Positions 1-11,976 are shown, numbered from the stretch's first letter. The stretch is DNA of 64,000 nt from Stropharia rugosoannulata (GCA_028532985.1 JANCIK010000003.1:382001-446000); one strand, 5' to 3'. Made by a program: numbers and translations. The notes: generated from the letters alone by a model not told the origin.

Positions 1-128
1 TCTTATCTTCGACGGATTCTCACTCGACTCTTCATATTCTGGCTTTATCCAGGCGCTTTGCACATCTCGGGATACATAATTTCCTACTCTAATTCCTTTC
101 CCCGATAATCGACTTCGATTCGAAGTGC

Positions 129-2242
129 ATGATGCCACCCCCTACAATTTACGACCTTAGCTCGAGGCACTTCCCCGACGTCTCGGATTCATCCTTCTCC
201 TTCCAGATACCAGGAAGCTCTCAAGATACCTATTTACTGGCAGACGACGGTCTCGACTTTTTTGCCGGGGCTGACTTAACTCGTGGAACGCCGCAGATCT
301 CTCCAGTGCGAAGGTCGCGCCGTTTAGCAAGCAAGGGGGGTCCCACTCCAGGGCGGGGATTCGATACCGAAAGCGTCAACTCTATTGAGAGGAACCCTTC
401 GCCATTCAAACAACCCGCATTTACTGTTGGGAAAGAAGTTACGGAGGTGGCACGCACTGATAAACCTGAACTTGGCAAACAGAGCATGAAGGTTCTGTCT
501 AACCCGAGGTCTGCTGTAGAACGTCCAGCTCGACCTGCATCCGTTGATGATGCATCCTCCATATTACCAAAAGGCGTTGTCAGGGCAAGGAGGGACCGCC
601 GAACAGATGCGCCTTTAGCTTTTCCATTTGATCGGGATTCTACTGGGACTGGAAGTAGCTGGGCGAAAGGGGGTAAGGAGACAACTCATGAGAAAAACCT
701 TCCTTCGGAATCTGTCTTCAGTTTTATTAAACGGGACGAAAACAATGGTCTGGTAAGTCGCAGTGCCTAGGAGCTTGTTTTTTTCCCAACAGGTATCGTT
801 CCTGAAGGTTTTACTCATTGGCTATCCACTTTTTTATTATTATAGAAATTTGCTCAAGATGGCCTGACTATGTCGCGAGAGCCATCAAGTCTGGCCGAGA
901 TAAAGCCTAGCCGTCCGCAAAGGCTGGTCGGAGAACATTCGGGTCTTCCGCCCTCAGCGAAGTCGTCCCATTCTATAGACTTCAATGACGATGAATCCTC
1001 CGTGGATATGACTATGGGTCTGGCCAACGGTGCGGCAGAACGTTTGGTTCAATACAGTCAGAACTTAATTTACCCCTTTGGGTACGCTTCACTGTCAGAA
1101 TATGCTACGAATAAAACTGACAATAATAGTTCTAGAGCTGAAAAATTAAATCCCTCAGCCACGAGTTCCCACGATAAGGACAATGCAGGACTTGCCAAAC
1201 CATCGAGAGATAGGGTCGACCCTGATGAACCTTTAACTCTGTCACAAGTTTCCCCCAGAAAACGTCTATCTAGTGTTGATGCTGCTCCCACCCCACCGGT
1301 TAGCACTTCGACGTCGTTTGTGACGTCCGCAGGCAAGAGGCCGGCTTCTGTCGCATCCGAGAGCTCTTGCCGCAAGAAGAGTAGAACGCAGGGTCCATCC
1401 ACGGCAAATAACTCTTCTTCATCAAGCATAAGCCTCAATGTACGCGATGGTCGGCTTGCGTCAAGTTCCAAGGTAGAAGCTTCCAGACCTTCCAGTTTAA
1501 GGCGACCCGCCAAAGACACGGAAACTCTGCGCAAGAAGACAGGCATTAATGCAACTAGTCGCAGGGCGTCTACAGTTCGATCAAAGCGAGCATCCGGTAA
1601 TAATGGTGTAGCGCTGTCGAGATTGGCAACGTCTTCTAGCTCATTGTCTTCGACCAGCTCGAAAAGAACTGGACTAGGCCCATCAAGTGAAACCGCTCAG
1701 CTATCTGTAAGTTCGCTTATCTATTTAATTTTTAGAAATTTGACCGACGAAAAATGTAGGCGCTGACTGCTTCCTTGCGTGACGGAGAACAGAATTTATA
1801 CGCCGAACAGCAACAGCTTGCAAGTGGGAGCAAGGATGGAAGGGGGGAGGACGAGCCCCCGTCTCATTCACAAGCACTGTCACAATCAAGAAGTCAAAGA
1901 AAATATCGTCGCCCCATCCCAGACTACAAAGCCATGCACGCCGCTCAAGAAGCTAAACTTGCACTTCTCAAAGAGAATATCCATCCTACTATACCTCAGC
2001 CTATCATGCTGGAGACGGATCGCAGGCTAATGGAACGGCGAAAGTTCGATGACATGGTGAAAGAGAAGCAACGTGAACATGAGCTACTTATGGAAGAAAA
2101 GCGAAAGGAACGCGAGGAACAGGAAGAAAAAGAGCTTCGAGAGTTACGGAAAAAGGCTATTCCAAAAGCCCACAGTGTCCCGGAATGGTATAAAGAAGCA
2201 CCGAAGAAAAAGGATAAACATGCAGGTTCTCTCGGGAGATGA
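129..2242 (+). CDS. TPX2 C-terminal-domain protein (spindle/microtubule-associated candidate)
   Basis: Three exons, 129-752, 846-1706 and 1760-2242, phase-checked, give about 655 residues. The first 500 residues are low-complexity, rich in Ser, Thr, Arg and Lys, with short basic patches such as RRSRRLASK, and look disordered. From about residue 540 the protein carries a TPX2 C-terminal-like stretch: a YRRPIPDY lead, then LETDRRLMERRKFD, a charged Glu/Lys/Arg helix and a closing motif of basic residues before VPEWY. In TPX2 relatives this domain binds microtubules or Aurora/kinesin partners; that role here is inferred from the domain. The start is the first of two adjacent ATGs at 129 and 132. 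Introns are 93 and 53 nt. Fungal members are poorly studied, so orthology to animal TPX2 is not claimed. Confidence 0.7.
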
Positions 2243-2982
2243 GGAACAAGATTATAATTCGGAAGACGGGCGCGCCGCCATGTGCCTTTGTTAACCACCG
2301 TATGTGTATATTATTTTTACTTGAATCACGACTATTTGTTGTCAGCTCTACGCATGAAGCGGTTTCTTGGTCATGCAATAACATTGCTATGGACGATGGT
2401 GTTTTTTTGATGGATTTTCCAATCAGACAAAAACAGTGCTGTGGTGAGCGCCGTCATGCAAACTTCGCATTAATATTCCGCAAAGGTCGCAATCGACCGA
2501 CACACCTTGGCTGGAGCTCACCCAAGTCCCAAACGGCAAGAATCACCCACCGTCGTGTTATGAACAATGCCGGCGTGGCCGGGCTGCCTTTGCGGGATGG
2601 CCGTGTCCTCTGAATTATGCTTCGACAATGGCTAGACTGATGTAGGCTCTGTGAACAGCCCTGCGTTCTTTCACTACGCGAGGCGTCAGATATGACCCTT
2701 TCACTCTGGGCGCTGTTGTCAAAGTGGGTCACAACACACAACCAACTATCCTCAAGGCAGACAAAGGGATTGTTATGGCTAAGTAGATTCGCGTCACACG
2801 ATGCGGGTGGATATAACGACAGTGTATTTATCAAAAGATTAATCATCGGTGGGACTGAGTCAGCGTTTGCGCCCGATTAACATACTTATTTTTGGAAAGG
2901 CAGGGTCGGTGTATATCTGTGAGTGATTATCACGGAAGGTTGTCTCTGGTGCTAAACGTGTCGTGTTCCTGTGACCAAACGG
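2243..2982. other. Intergenic, 3' of TPX2-domain gene
   Basis: No supported gene. The open frames here overlap in several frames with no splice continuity and no recognisable motif. The stretch ends at the hAT target-site duplication. Confidence 0.5.
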
Positions 2983-2990
2983 GGCCGCAA
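2983..2990. repeat. Left 8-bp target-site duplication of hAT element
   Basis: The 8-mer ggccgcaa directly precedes the left terminal repeat and is repeated exactly after the right terminal repeat at 7269-7276. Eight-base duplications are the hallmark of hAT insertion. Confidence 0.95.
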
Positions 2991-3010
2991 TAGTGTTGCC
3001 GAAGTTTGGT
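2991..3010 (+). repeat. Left terminal inverted repeat of hAT element
   Basis: This 20-base end matches the reverse complement of 7249-7268 at 19 of 20 positions, with a t/c difference at position 16. Confidence 0.93.
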
Positions 3011-3725
3011 CCGGTCACGCTAAACCGGCAGACTGAACCGTAAATATAACTACACTAACCGAACTACAGTTCAGTAAGTCTCTATAGTCTATCTCCTAAT
3101 CTGACTAGTTGGCTTCGGTTCGAAACCGGTCAAGCCGTAGTTAAGAGTCCGCATTAGGCAAGTCAACGTGCTGCAATGGATCTGACATGCTCACGGCGTT
3201 GGACACATCATCTGCGCGTGTTGTGGCATGCCTCATGCTCATACGGGCATCTATTTACATCGGAGAGATATTCAGTATACACTACGTGGGCCTAGAGGCT
3301 TTGATATCATGTATAGCACATTATTTTAATTAAAACAGATGTTTACTACCTTATAGAAAGGTGCACGGAATTGAGCACATTAGAACAGGTGTTTGACCGA
3401 TGTTTGACACAAGTTAGAGCTTTGAAACGGCTCATATATATATATATGCATGTAATTGATGCAAGTTTACAAGCTGTATTAATGGATTTCATATCACGGA
3501 ATGTCCCAACTCAATTACAAGTCGTGTCTAACTCTGAACTCATGTCCGAGCCCAGCAGTCTTTTAATACATCAGTAATTAATTGTCAATGAAACTATGAT
3601 AAAGTAGCTGTATGCCAGATGTAAAGGTGACGGAGTATGCATTGTGTGATGTATACAATGTGGTGCACTTGTACAGGACAATACAAGACAATATTTACCA
3701 CCACACACATGGCTGAACAAATTGG

Positions 3726-3733
3726 TATAAAAA
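3726..3733 (+). promoter_or_regulatory. TATA-like box of hAT transposase
   Basis: TATAAAAA lies about 59 bp upstream of the transposase start codon at 3785. The spacing is normal for a fungal core promoter. It is the only clear TATA match in this leader. Confidence 0.5.
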
Positions 3734-3784
3734 CCAGACAGAATCACCAGAGTTATACAGTATCACATTCTCTGGATTGCCTAC

Positions 3785-6700
3785 ATGCCTCCAAGACGTG
3801 GAAAAGGACGCCAAAACACTACTCAGCCAGTAGTCCATGCAAATGGATCAGCTGAGATAACTTTTCAGGCCGAGAGTACGCATTAAATTCATTTACTCGG
3901 ATGTATTCTTTTTATGTAATGCTATTCTAATTTTACAGTTTTGAGAGCACCCACTCCAAGTGCGGATGCGTTGCCCCTAGCTGAGCAGTTGGACTCTCAA
4001 ATCCTCGCAGTTCATGAGCATCAAGGTAAAGTACTAGTCACTTTATACAAAGTACAAACATAACATTTACTTATCATTATGTTTTCTATCAAGTGCAATT
4101 GCACATTCCAGATAGTCCTACAAACCCGTTTCGTCTTCATTCTTCGTCACAAAATTCCGATAGAGAGATATTCCCGGAACCTGAACTGTCATCCAGTTCC
4201 GAGTCCGGATCATCACCACGGATCACAGCTGGCAGCGTGCCAAGCCTTGCCGAGCATCCATTGTTATCTAACAGCAGTGCAAGTAACCACGTACAGTCTA
4301 TTCAGTATCAGAGCTCACATGACAAGAAAAAGCGAGGGGCCAAAGATATCTGGCCATTCTTTGAAACAATAGAAAAAGGCCGGTTTTGTATATTTTGCAA
4401 GTAAGTATATTAATTTTATTTCAGTACACTTTTTCTCATCAAGTATTTACAAACTTTAGGCGTGAAAAGTCTCTTAACCAGAGCTATAAAGTGACTAAGT
4501 TTAGCATGGAGACAGGCACAAGTTCTCTACGTGCTCACCTGGTTACTAATCATCTTGATGCTTGGGTCTCGGGCTGTGATCAGTTTGGTATTGCTATTAC
4601 TGCGCAAAGTGTCAAAGCTCGAGTGGATGAGCACCGTGCAAGCAAACAAACCAGAGATATAAACTCTGACAAACCTGACAGACCGGCTGATCTCAAGGAA
4701 TTTTCACATGACACATTTGTCGATGCTATTACCCAATTCATAATTGCAGATGATCAGGTGTGTACTTTAAATCTACAAACCCAATTTAAATACCTTACTC
4801 ATTAAACTGGCTACTTACTCACTCAATGTCATTGAAAATCCATATTTGCGTCGTATTTTTATGCTACTACGCAGTGATCTCAAAGATTCAGATATCCCAC
4901 ACCGTACAACTATACGAAACCATATTAAAGACATGTGGGATAGTCACATGATGAGTCTCGAGACTAAACTCAAGGTACAGTATTTTTATCTACACTATAC
5001 ATTTTTTGCTGATGATTTACATAGAATGCCCTGGGCCGGATTTCTGTAACAACAGATATGTGGTCTGATCCCAATTTGTCGCCATTTATAGCCGTCACTG
5101 CACACTGGATAGAAACAACGAGAGTGTCAACAGCACGTGGCAACCAATATACTCTCAAGCTATGTGTGGAGCTGATTGGATTCCATCGAGTCCCTGGTAG
5201 TCACACAGGCGAGCACCTTGCACAAGCTCTTTTATATATTCTCGATAGGTTGCAAATCACATTCAAGGTAAGCTGTAAATTGTACCAATACTATTACATG
5301 TACTAAATAATTATTTCTTAGCTTGGATGGGTGACAATGGACAATGCGACTAACAATGATGGTTTAATGTCTGGTCTCGAGCGAGAACTGCATGCACGTG
5401 GAATAGAGTTTGACTGCTTAGATAATCGCATCCGGTATGTCTCATAATTTCTAATTTAATTCTTCTCGCTGATTTTTACTTACAAAGGTGCTTTCCCCAC
5501 ATCATTAATCTAGCTTGCAAAGCTGTTCTTGCTGAATTGGCACAGACACAATACGTTGAGGTCAAGAACCCATCAAATGGCGCAGTTGTGGCGGAGTCTA
5601 TTAATAACCCCATCAGTACACTTCGTGCCTTAATACGAGCAGTGAGTGAACCATTTAATTCCACAGTATTTCTGTAACTGAATTTAATATTGATTTTCAG
5701 GTCCGTGTTTCATCACTTCGTCATCAACATTTTGCAGATATCTCAAAGCAGCATGGCTTTGACTTGCAACTCCTGCGTGATGTGGATATACGGTGGTCAT
5801 CAACTTTGTATATGATTGAACGGGCACTTGTTCTCGAAAAGGTATGAATAGATTCATTGATTAAGCATCTATTACTAATATTTTTTTTGGTCAGCCACTC
5901 GATGTCTGTACTAATTCCCAAGAATTCCGAGATCTTCACTGCTACAGATTTTCAGAGCTAGAATGGGATGCTCTTGACATTGTGCGAGAGATTCTACTTA
6001 TTCCGGATGCATTCCAGCAGAAACTCTCAGCTGAGAAAACTCCCACACTCTGTAACGCTATTCCTGGCTTCAATGCAATGATCAAAATGTGGGAGAATCT
6101 CCAAGTTACATATGAACCAGTCTATGAAAAGATTATACAAGCTGGTATTGACAAGCTCGAGAATTATACCTCCCGCATAGAGTGTGTCCCTGCTTATACA
6201 ATTGCAATGAGTAAGTTTACTTTATATATTCAAGATTCAAATATAGCTGATATAATCTTGACATGATCACATTTTTTAGTTCTTAATCCATCTATGAAGC
6301 TCAAGTTTGTCTCGTCAAGTGACAGAGAGGAGACTGTTGCAGTTTTACGCAAAACAGTAAGTGTGACCAACTTTCTTTTTGGTCTTAATATTAATTAGGG
6401 CACAATCTAGTTACTTCCATACTATGAAAGACAAACCAATATATCTCCCCCATCCACGGCACTTGTGCCAGATACTCAAAATGTCACTTTCACAGGCAAC
6501 AACTATACACCATGCAGACCAAGAACTGCAAGACTGGGCCGCCGTGACCACAATACTAATGCGCATCGCACAGCTGATGAAATTCTCGGGCTTGTGACAA
6601 GTGTTACCACAAATAACTCACTTGATGACGAAATCGAATCATATATTTCAGAGCCACTTTCGACATTGACTAGTCTCGTTTACTGGGAGGTAGGCCAATT

Positions 6701-7074
6701 ATTAGAAAACTGTTACATTTACCACTTGATAATATTTTTTAACCTTTAATCAATAGGAGTCCCAGCTTCGTTACCCTACATTTTTCCTTGCAGCATTGGA
6801 TTTCCTTGCTATTCAAGGCTCTGCTGTACCATGCGAGAGGGTCTTTTCATCCGCTAAAGAGACAATGACTAACCGTAGGAACAACATCCACGCCGAGTTG
6901 ATGGAAATGTTGCAAATGCTAAAATTCTCACTCAAGTCAGGCACTCAGCTTGATTTCACACAAGGGACCTCAAGAGCTGATGTTATGGAGTTCATTACAT
7001 CTACTATGGAGAGGGATATCATGGTTCCCGAGGATATCAATGCATATGTACAATCACTTATGTCGACTGTCTAG
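3785..7074 (+). CDS. hAT transposase with BED zinc finger, 13 exons
   Basis: Exons: 3785-3875, 3939-4025, 4094-4400, 4460-4757, about 4819-4974, 5025-5267, 5322-5434, 5488-5641, 5701-5841, 5895-6210, 6280-6356, 6411-6689, 6757-7074. All joins keep frame, giving about 850 residues. The BED finger shows IWPFF, then FCIFC, then HLVTNH. The core carries TTDMWSD (first Asp), TMDNATNND (second Asp), CFPHIIN, DVDIRWSST and, near the end, PCERVFSSAK, which supplies the Glu and starts the hATC dimerisation region. The one anomaly is intron 4 (donor at 4758). It has no AG before 4872; the best in-frame exon start (SLNVIENP, 4819) is preceded by AC, as if an ancestral AG had mutated. Without splicing a stop follows within 50 nt. 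The copy is therefore either damaged or uses a GT-AC intron. Confidence 0.88.
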
Positions 7075-7248
7075 TAGATATGTCAAAGATATGTATTTAA
7101 AACTCCGATTCCAAATTAAGCCATGGAACTGTGGTTTAACCGGTTACAAACTGATTTAGGCCGAAACCCTAGCTAATAGCTATGGTTTGGTCGGTTTTGA
7201 TGTCAAGCCGATACCAAAATTGGACAGACCGGACTGCAGCCGAACTTA

Positions 7249-7268
7249 ACCAGACTTCGGCAACACTA
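7249..7268 (-). repeat. Right terminal inverted repeat of hAT element
   Basis: Inverted partner of 2991-3010 with one mismatch. It ends with CACTA exactly at the duplicated target 8-mer. Confidence 0.93.
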
Positions 7269-7276
7269 GGCCGCAA
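7269..7276. repeat. Right 8-bp target-site duplication of hAT element
   Basis: The 8-mer ggccgcaa is identical to 2983-2990. Confidence 0.95.
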
Positions 7277-7524
7277 GACCGGGCTCCTAGCAAATCAGAT
7301 CTATCCGCGTTAGGCAAAGTCGCTTCCGCTCGGTTCGAGTCTGGGGGGGCTGGTTCGATTTCCACAATCCGTGAACGACTTGGACTTGGACTGCCACTAT
7401 TGATGGTACTACTTGTAATATGCTATTCAAATCCCCATAAAAGCCCGCGATTTTCTGCTCATCTTCCTCCATCCCCTCCAAACCCAAGCTTCCAACAACC
7501 AAAGCACCCATCTCCACACCAGCC

Positions 7525-7680
7525 ATGCACTCCACAACAACTTTTGCCATCCCCACCACCGCCGTCGCGTCGACCAAGCAGTCGACTACGACCACCACCT
7601 TGAGCACATCACACAGCTCTCCCCAGTGCTGCCACTGCGGTTGGCGGGGATCCCACTCACCCAACTGCCCCTTCAAGTAA
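7525..7680 (+). CDS. Small 51-residue ORF with CCHC zinc-knuckle-like tail
   Basis: Single open frame of 51 codons plus stop. The first 30 residues are Thr/Ser/Ala-rich. The last 18 contain a compact cluster with spacing C-x2-C-x5-H-x3-C (core CCHCGWRGSH, then PNCPF), which could bind one zinc. A TATA-like cataaaag lies about 82 bp upstream at 7436-7443, followed by a pyrimidine- and C-rich leader typical of well-expressed fungal genes. No signal peptide is evident: the N-terminus lacks a long hydrophobic core. I do not recognise a named family. It could be a real micro-protein, or the last exon of a gene whose upstream exons I cannot see. The antisense strand also has a long open frame here, which I regard as a shadow. 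Confidence 0.4.
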   Translation: MHSTTTFAIPTTAVASTKQSTTTTTLSTSHSSPQCCHCGWRGSHSPNCPFK

Positions 7681-8479
7681 ATGCATGATGGTGAGCATCC
7701 ACTCGCGCTTGGCCGCCCCGACGCGCCTCTCACTCCGTTCAACAGTCCCATCCCGTGCATGACCAGCATTCCATCATGATTGTCCCCGTCCACTCGTCTT
7801 CGTCCTGCTATCGCTTTCACCATGTTCAGTCGTGCTATAATTTTGCGACCACACGTCGCGTCGTCGCCTACACTACGCCTAATTCGCCGACGGGTTTAGT
7901 CCACTATTTATTTTGAGGAGGAGGAGAGGGGAGTCGGATCCACACGCTTGTAAGAATGGAGAGTGTAATGAAGTCATAACATTTGTATATGTATCTCGCC
8001 TAGTAACAATGATCGCATCTTGTTTCTTGCTTATTTTTCCTGTGTGAGCAGCTATGAGCAGCGGCATTATTCGCTCCGCCTCCCGCTGCTGGGAGTATTT
8101 TCGAGCAGTTTCAAGGCTGCTACGATCTAGAACAAATTATTGGTGCGGTGGACTTCGGGACTTCGGGTTCCTGACGGCAGACGCGTTCTCTTTCCCTCGC
8201 AGACTGTTCCGGTATGGCTCGGACAGTGCTAAGCAAATCTCAAGTGCTCAATGCTCGTCAGCGCTGCCAAGAAACAGCAAAGGCATTTATGGACTGACGT
8301 TTGCATGATGGTTAGAAATAGAAACTAGAACGCCTCATTAGCTTTACGTTGCGCATACTTAACGTCACGGCCAGTGCATCCGGCATCAGAGGTTGCCGGT
8401 CCGCCTGCTACTTCCCCACGTTTACCCCAGAACCCGTTCTTAATCTTCAAGTTGAACGCGTTCTGTCTGTTCAGCCAAT
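7681..8479. other. Intergenic, upstream of enoyl-CoA hydratase
   Basis: No gene supported. It contains a GA-rich run near 7914-7935 and weak, overlapping open frames without motifs. Confidence 0.4.
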
Positions 8480-9802
8480 ATGTCGCGTTTACAGCCCCCG
8501 GCGCACTCTGACGAAGTCAAAGTTTATTTCCCCGCCGACCATGTGTTGCTTCTGTCACTAAACCGGCCCAGACATCTCAATGCAATGACGCCCCAGATGG
8601 AGAGGGACCTGCAGGCCCTGCTTGATTGGTTCGAAGAAGAGCCTAGTCTGTGGTGCGTCCTCATTTGTCTTCAACGACACACGGAATTATAATACTATTT
8701 AACCTGCAATATATATCATCATTCACATTACTTATGGAATGGCCTGTTAAATAGGGTCGTCATAGTGACTGGAGAGGGTCGTGTGTTCTGCGCTGGAGCT
8801 GATCTGAAAGCGTCTGTCTCTGTCATTACACTTCCTGATTTCACTGCTGATTTTGGGCTAGTTGGAACAATGACCAGGCAAACGGCAACACCAACGAACA
8901 ACAGAATACGGTTGCCCACGTTCATGGGTTTGCATCGCTCTCTAGGCGTAGCTCCAACAAACCAATCATAGCTGCGGTACGCGGAGGCGCCTACGGGGGA
9001 GGAATGGAAATCCTTCTAAATTGTGACCTGGTTATCGCTGCGGAAGACGCCAAATTCGCGCTTCCGGAAGTAAAACGGGGAGTAGTCGCAGCTCAAGGAG
9101 GCAAGTCTTTGGCAGACTATGACATAGAGAACCTGACTAATTCAATCTTCTAATCCTCTAGGAATTCCTCGCCTAGCCCGCATTGCTGGACATCAGGTGC
9201 GAATAAAACCTTGGATAAATCCGGCCGTTAAACAGTATTTGTAGCTGGCTTCTGAGATGCTGTTTCTTGGGAAGAATATAGATTCTGAGGACGCACGTAA
9301 TCGATTTGGTTTGTCAGTTTCATCCCTGCTCCATGTCATGGTGGGCGCTGCCGCTGACCGTTTTTCCCTAAATAGTGTTAATATCATAGTCCCTTCATCG
9401 CAAGTGTTATCGACTGCGGTCAGCACGGCGCAGCAGATTACTGCCAACTCCCCAGATGCCGTGCAGTCAACAAAGCACGGCCTTTTACTATCACAGAAAC
9501 ATAATGTGTCAGAGGCAATGCTTACCCACGCGTGGAGCGAAGCAAGCAAGCGCGTGTACAAAGGCGCTAACATCAAGGTATGCCTTTCATGACACCGACC
9601 AATATAAACTTTGCTAAGCACTCGGGGTAAAACCTAACTCGCTTTACAGGAGGGCTTGAAAGCTTTCACCGAGGTTAGTCATTTTTCCAACTATACGCCG
9701 GTTGGAAAGACCATTATTTCCGTTTGTTCCTTCAACTTTTCATTGACCATGACTGTTCTGTGACAGAAACGTTCACCCATTTGGACTAATCCAAAGCTGT
9801 AA
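8480..9802 (+). CDS. Enoyl-CoA hydratase/isomerase family protein
   Basis: Eight exons: 8480-8652, 8755-8811, 8862-9100, 9162-9196, 9245-9312, 9376-9577, 9650-9673, 9767-9802. They are phase-checked and give 277 residues, normal for a crotonase. Visible motifs: [10 protein letters not shown] near the N-terminus; FCAGADLKA (oxyanion-hole half); [16 protein letters not shown], containing the second oxyanion glycine and the Glu equivalent to crotonase Glu144; and LPEVKRG with the Glu equivalent to Glu164. Both catalytic Glu positions being filled argues for a true hydratase. The C-terminus GLKAFTEKR...W resembles other fungal hydratases of this family. Two introns are unusual: the second uses donor GTCTGT and the third (9101-9161) has a GC donor (GCAAGT). 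No clear targeting signal is seen, so the choice between peroxisome, mitochondrion and cytosol is open. The exact substrate cannot be told. Confidence 0.85.
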
Positions 9803-11976
9803 AAATAGAGGTCAACAGGCACCCCATTGTCGGATAATGTGAAAATCTATGCACCCCAATCTCTACCGGCTACTTGCGAAGATAAAAGTGCTACTTAAGT
9901 AAGAGTTGTTGTTGCTTGTATAGTAAGAATCTCCCAAGAAGCGTACCTGGTAGTAGTGCAGAGTGATAAGTGGGTTAAGTCTCTCAGCTTCTCGTGCCAG
10001 TACGTGAGAAGACGATTCTGAAATGAACAGAATGTGGGGTAATTAAATACAGACTGTATGCAGGTCCGAGGCTCGCGCGCAAATACCCGTTGTTCACTCC
10101 TCCTTGATTTCGGAGGCGACGACTATGTCATGTAATGCGTATTACAACTGATGCTCATGTTGAAAAGCCATGTAGTTACCAGTTCTGGGTGGTCATCAAT
10201 CGCGCTGCAATTTGATATTCAGCGTATATGCACAGGCTCCATGCCTCATGTTGAATTGAGGTTTCAATTCTTTCAGAAAAGTCAGGGGATGTGATACCAA
10301 ATTCAAACTGGCAGGTGATGGGAGTTGGCGCATCACAGACACAGACGGCCATACGTGATGGATATATTTACTGCAGAAGTGGCGGCCAGCTTTGAATAAT
10401 GCACGTCCTGGATAGAACATTCGCAAATGGCCCAGGAGTCCTGGATGTCAAAGCAAGAGTGATCTGGACGCCATATGACCCAGCCTCGTTGCCCACACGC
10501 ACTTGCTGCGTACCTGCGCCTTGGATCTGCAGGCTCTAACTCAACAGGGAATCGATTATTATCCAACGCTCCAGTGGCGATGGTATACCGTTGTGCGGGA
10601 TAGCCAATCGCTTCTTCGGCTTGTTGATTGTCTTGTTTATTATTCAATGTTCTTGGTCTAAGACCGTGTACGAGAAGAACGTACCAAAGAGGAAATGCAT
10701 AGCCGAGAGATTATTTAAAACAGCAACCCCGCAAAGGACGACAAGAGATCTCTACATTATATGCAACTATGCATAGTTTAGAGTCTGTTATCCCACGTCA
10801 GGGTCCCTAAGTGGTTCGAGCGCGTAGAACACGGACAAGCAGCTCGTCATTCTTAGAGACCAGTAACCAGCATGCCAAGAAAGATGCAAAATATAGAAAA
10901 CGGGTATCGACACATTCCGAATCTGCAGAGAAGGCGCGTACAGATGAGCTGTTGTCGGCAGCGGCGGTAGACCGACACCAATGTGGTACCCATCGGCGCG
11001 CCTAGCGAGCAGCCGTTAGAATGGTGCTGCACCGCTACGGAGACTTGGAGGATTACATTGAGTCAACCCATGTGCTATACAAAACGAGTTGCGTTGCAGT
11101 CGCGATCTGAAGACGACCTATGACGCCTACTGCTACTAGACGATTATTCCGGTGGGAAGGGGTAAGCTGAAAGGGAAAATTGGTCGCGCAGGTGCTCAAC
11201 AAGCTTTGTGCGGCATACACTTTCACTGATCCGAAGGAGAGCAAGTACGACTCGGCGATCAAAGTCAACACTCAGGCGCAATCGTCAGACGCGTTCGGAG
11301 GTTGCAGAGGAACAGAGACAAGGTTTAGAAATCAGGGGACAATCAATTATCAGTAAGACTCGGCAAGGAGGGATAAGGGTCGCGCGAGGTTGAGGTCGCA
11401 AGGAATAACGACACTTTATACGCGAGTCGGACTACTGGGGTGATAGTCGATGCTTAGGCCGCACAGATCGCGCTGTGGGGTAGCGAAGTATGCGAGCTTT
11501 GCCCTGAGTCTTGCTAAGAAATGGAAGTTGGTAGCCCATAGGTGTATTATGTAGCCGAATGGCCGAGTGTTGAAGACCGTCGGGCAGACAGTCAGCACAC
11601 GTAGTGCTCGGTGGGACACGAGGAGCCGTGGAGAACTGCGCTTGCCAGACCCTTGATTTTTTGTTATACGGCATAGAAGACGTGTATGGCACGAGACCAA
11701 CCGCGGTACAGCAACAGTACGCGTTTGCTCAGGTTGTCCACGGATGCAAGCGAGTGGGACTTGCGAAAGGGGTCCATAGACGTGCGGAGGTCGCCAGAGA
11801 GCTGCCAGGCCAGGCACGTCAGAAAATATTATAAAAATAAGAGCAAGCCGAGCCAGAGGACATGGACGCCATGGATGTCAGAAACAAGATGGACAAACCA
11901 CGCTGACATTTTTCAGGCGTATGACCGTGGGAACGCAGCGGGAAAGTCGCGTCTGCGGCAGAGCCACAGCTTGGTG
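9803..11976. other. Gene-poor interval
   Basis: No gene supported in 2.2 kb. Several 60-130-codon frames exist (for example 10333-10647 minus, 10811-11005 plus, 11416-11817 minus), but they lack splice continuity or recognisable motifs. Arg-rich translations near 10.8-11.4 kb on several frames could be a decayed element, but no homology is visible to me. Confidence 0.4.

Larger units (their letters stand above)
2991..7268 (+). mobile_element. Complete hAT-superfamily DNA transposon (4,278 bp)
   Basis: The element is bounded by inverted repeats beginning TAGTGTTGCCGAAGT and by a perfect 8-bp duplication (ggccgcaa). Inside lies one transposase gene on the plus strand with a TATA-like promoter, a BED zinc finger, the RNase H-fold catalytic core and a C-terminal hATC dimerisation region. 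Both subterminal regions (about 3010-3170 and 7110-7250) are rich in short accgg/ccggt-type motifs, which in this superfamily are usually transposase binding sites. Perfect duplication and nearly identical ends suggest a fairly recent insertion. The one visible defect in the coding potential is a splice acceptor (see the transposase entry). It sits between the TPX2-domain gene and a small CCHC ORF. Confidence 0.95.

Noticed and set aside
7320..7365. Two GGTTCGA B-box-like strings near the hAT right flank
   Set aside because: The only A-box-like string upstream is too close and no cloverleaf can be drawn; probably chance.
7287..7823. 178-codon minus-strand frame
   Set aside because: Antisense to the small CCHC ORF and its C/T-rich leader; Val/Gly/Met-rich composition is what the reverse of a pyrimidine-rich leader gives.
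10333..10647. 104-codon minus-strand frame
   Set aside because: Isolated, no splice continuity and no motif; composition allows chance openness.
11540..11615. tRNA-Ser/Leu-like A box (atggccgagtg)
   Set aside because: The A-box-like core is present, but no GGTTCGAATCC-type B box or acceptor-stem pairing follows at the right distance.
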